Under the pieces are notes generated by a model. It was not told the origin of the DNA. It saw nothing but the letters and a program-made list of their open reading frames with translations, and made no database searches. Shown here piece by piece: positions 54,630 through 55,152 of a stretch of DNA of 55,152 nucleotides. The DNA is from Actinomortierella ambigua (Eukaryota > Mortierellomycota > Mortierellomycetes > Mortierellales > Mortierellaceae): NCBI GenBank assembly GCA_016098155.1, contig JAAAJB010000193.1, forward strand, positions 1 through 55,152. The letters run 5' to 3'. How positions within the stretch are numbered: position 1 is the stretch's first letter; every line of letters begins with the position of its first letter. A program made the position numbers and the translations under genes.

Positions 54630-55152
54630 TTAGCCGAGTTCGACCATTGCCTGCAACGCTCGCACCACCTGGTCGGCCGAGATCCTCCGCGCGGGATCCA
54701 GGCACTAGGTTTGGCTCAGGAAGGGGGGCCGAACCGTACCTCATGCGAGGGGCTAAGAGCAGGAAGGCGGCTTAGTTGTCGACGTATCGCTTGAAGTCGT
54801 CCTCGGCGTCATAGTTGGTATTCTGCCAAGGGAGGTCCCGGAGCTTGAGTTGCCAGAACACGATGCCGAGTGCCCAGATACCGGCCTTCTTAGGATCGTA
54901 GAGTGACAACGAGGAGTGCTTTCGATTAAACACCTCGGGCGACATGGTGGACGTAGTGCCTACACGATCGCGGCAGAGCGCTTCCTCCGTCGCCAGGCCA
55001 AAGTCTCCAATCTGGGCCGTACCCTGGGCGTCCCAAGAGCACGTTCTGCAGCTTGATGTCGCGATGAGCAATCCCGATATCGTGGAGGTGGGAGAGACCC
55101 TTCGCGACCGGGAGAAGGATCTTGGCCACGGCGGCGTCTGTCAGGACATTGG
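54630..55152 (-). pseudogene. Decayed serine/threonine protein kinase, partial at the window edge
   Basis: Reading leftwards on the minus strand from the edge: AKILLPVAKGLSHLHDIGIA, HRDIKLQNVLL (catalytic loop), then a one-base shift (GG read as GGG at ~55031-55033), then DAQGTAQIGDFGLAT (DFG), TTSTMSPEVF, KAGIWALGIVFWQL and NYDAEDDFKRYVDN ending in TAA at 54772-54774. After that a C-lobe remnant continues in another frame: CLDPARRISADQVVRALQAM up to a TAA at 54630-54632, with an internal TAG. In a working kinase the KAGIWALG segment would be DVWALG. One insertion, two in-frame stops and one more frame change point to a pseudogene. The N-lobe lies outside the window. Confidence 0.7.

Noticed and set aside
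1..55152. tRNA, rRNA or spliceosomal RNA genes
   Set aside because: Scanned for T-arm (GGTTCGANTC), 5S and U-RNA core motifs; single partial matches (for example ~3997, ~21500, ~42561) have no cloverleaf around them.

Overview
This window looks like nuclear DNA of an early-diverging filamentous fungus, most likely Mortierellomycotina or a relative. The clues are short to medium GT-AG introns, CT-rich leaders before start codons, very dense microsatellites, an F-box/LRR-like protein, a kinase fused to Sel1 repeats, an IFI27-like protein, and housekeeping genes of fungal type (ALG11, AUR1, a VNX1/CAX-like antiporter, a P450). The lineage is inferred from gene content only; no database search was possible.

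Layout. 1-2.9 kb: the 3' end of a TMEM245-like membrane protein gene, a decayed fragment of a medium-chain dehydrogenase/reductase, and an F-box-like gene on the minus strand. 2.9-7.1 kb: a repeat-rich zone without intact genes. It holds a tiny foldback element flanked by 8-bp direct repeats, a hairpin-rich stretch ending in a T run, and two related Tc1/mariner relics on either side of a 30-bp-unit minisatellite. 7.7-12.9 kb: an IFI27/ISG12-like gene, a kinase-Sel1 gene (minus), and a lone intact Gag-like gene (capsid plus zinc knuckle, no pol). 13.2-18.9 kb: ALG11 (4 exons), a cytochrome P450 (4 exons, minus) and a small unknown gene (minus). 20.3-29.8 kb: a VNX1-like cation/H+ antiporter (5 exons) and a molybdenum-cofactor locus in which MoaA (GTP 3',8-cyclase) is followed by MoaC (cPMP synthase). 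The splice phases there allow either a Gly-Gly-terminated MoaA or a MoaA-MoaC fusion, as in animal MOCS1. 33.4-46.1 kb: a 1,714-residue low-complexity membrane-anchored protein with four PPxY motifs, then inositol phosphorylceramide synthase (AUR1) with a long Ser-rich tail; large gene-poor, microsatellite-rich stretches lie between them. 48.7-55.2 kb: a secreted protein with two ML-like domains (minus), a third Tc1/mariner relic, an intronless pyruvate-decarboxylase-type enzyme that reads like a bacterial 2-keto-acid decarboxylase, and a decayed kinase fragment at the right edge.

The genes do not form one pathway. Several belong to membrane and secretory-pathway work (ALG11 in N-glycan assembly, AUR1 in sphingolipid synthesis, VNX1 in vacuolar ion balance, the PPxY protein as a possible ubiquitin-ligase adaptor). 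The points most worth following up are the MOCS1-like alternative splicing, the lone Gag gene, the candidate horizontally acquired decarboxylase and the PPxY membrane protein. Intron positions come from splice consensus and reading phase, not from transcripts.
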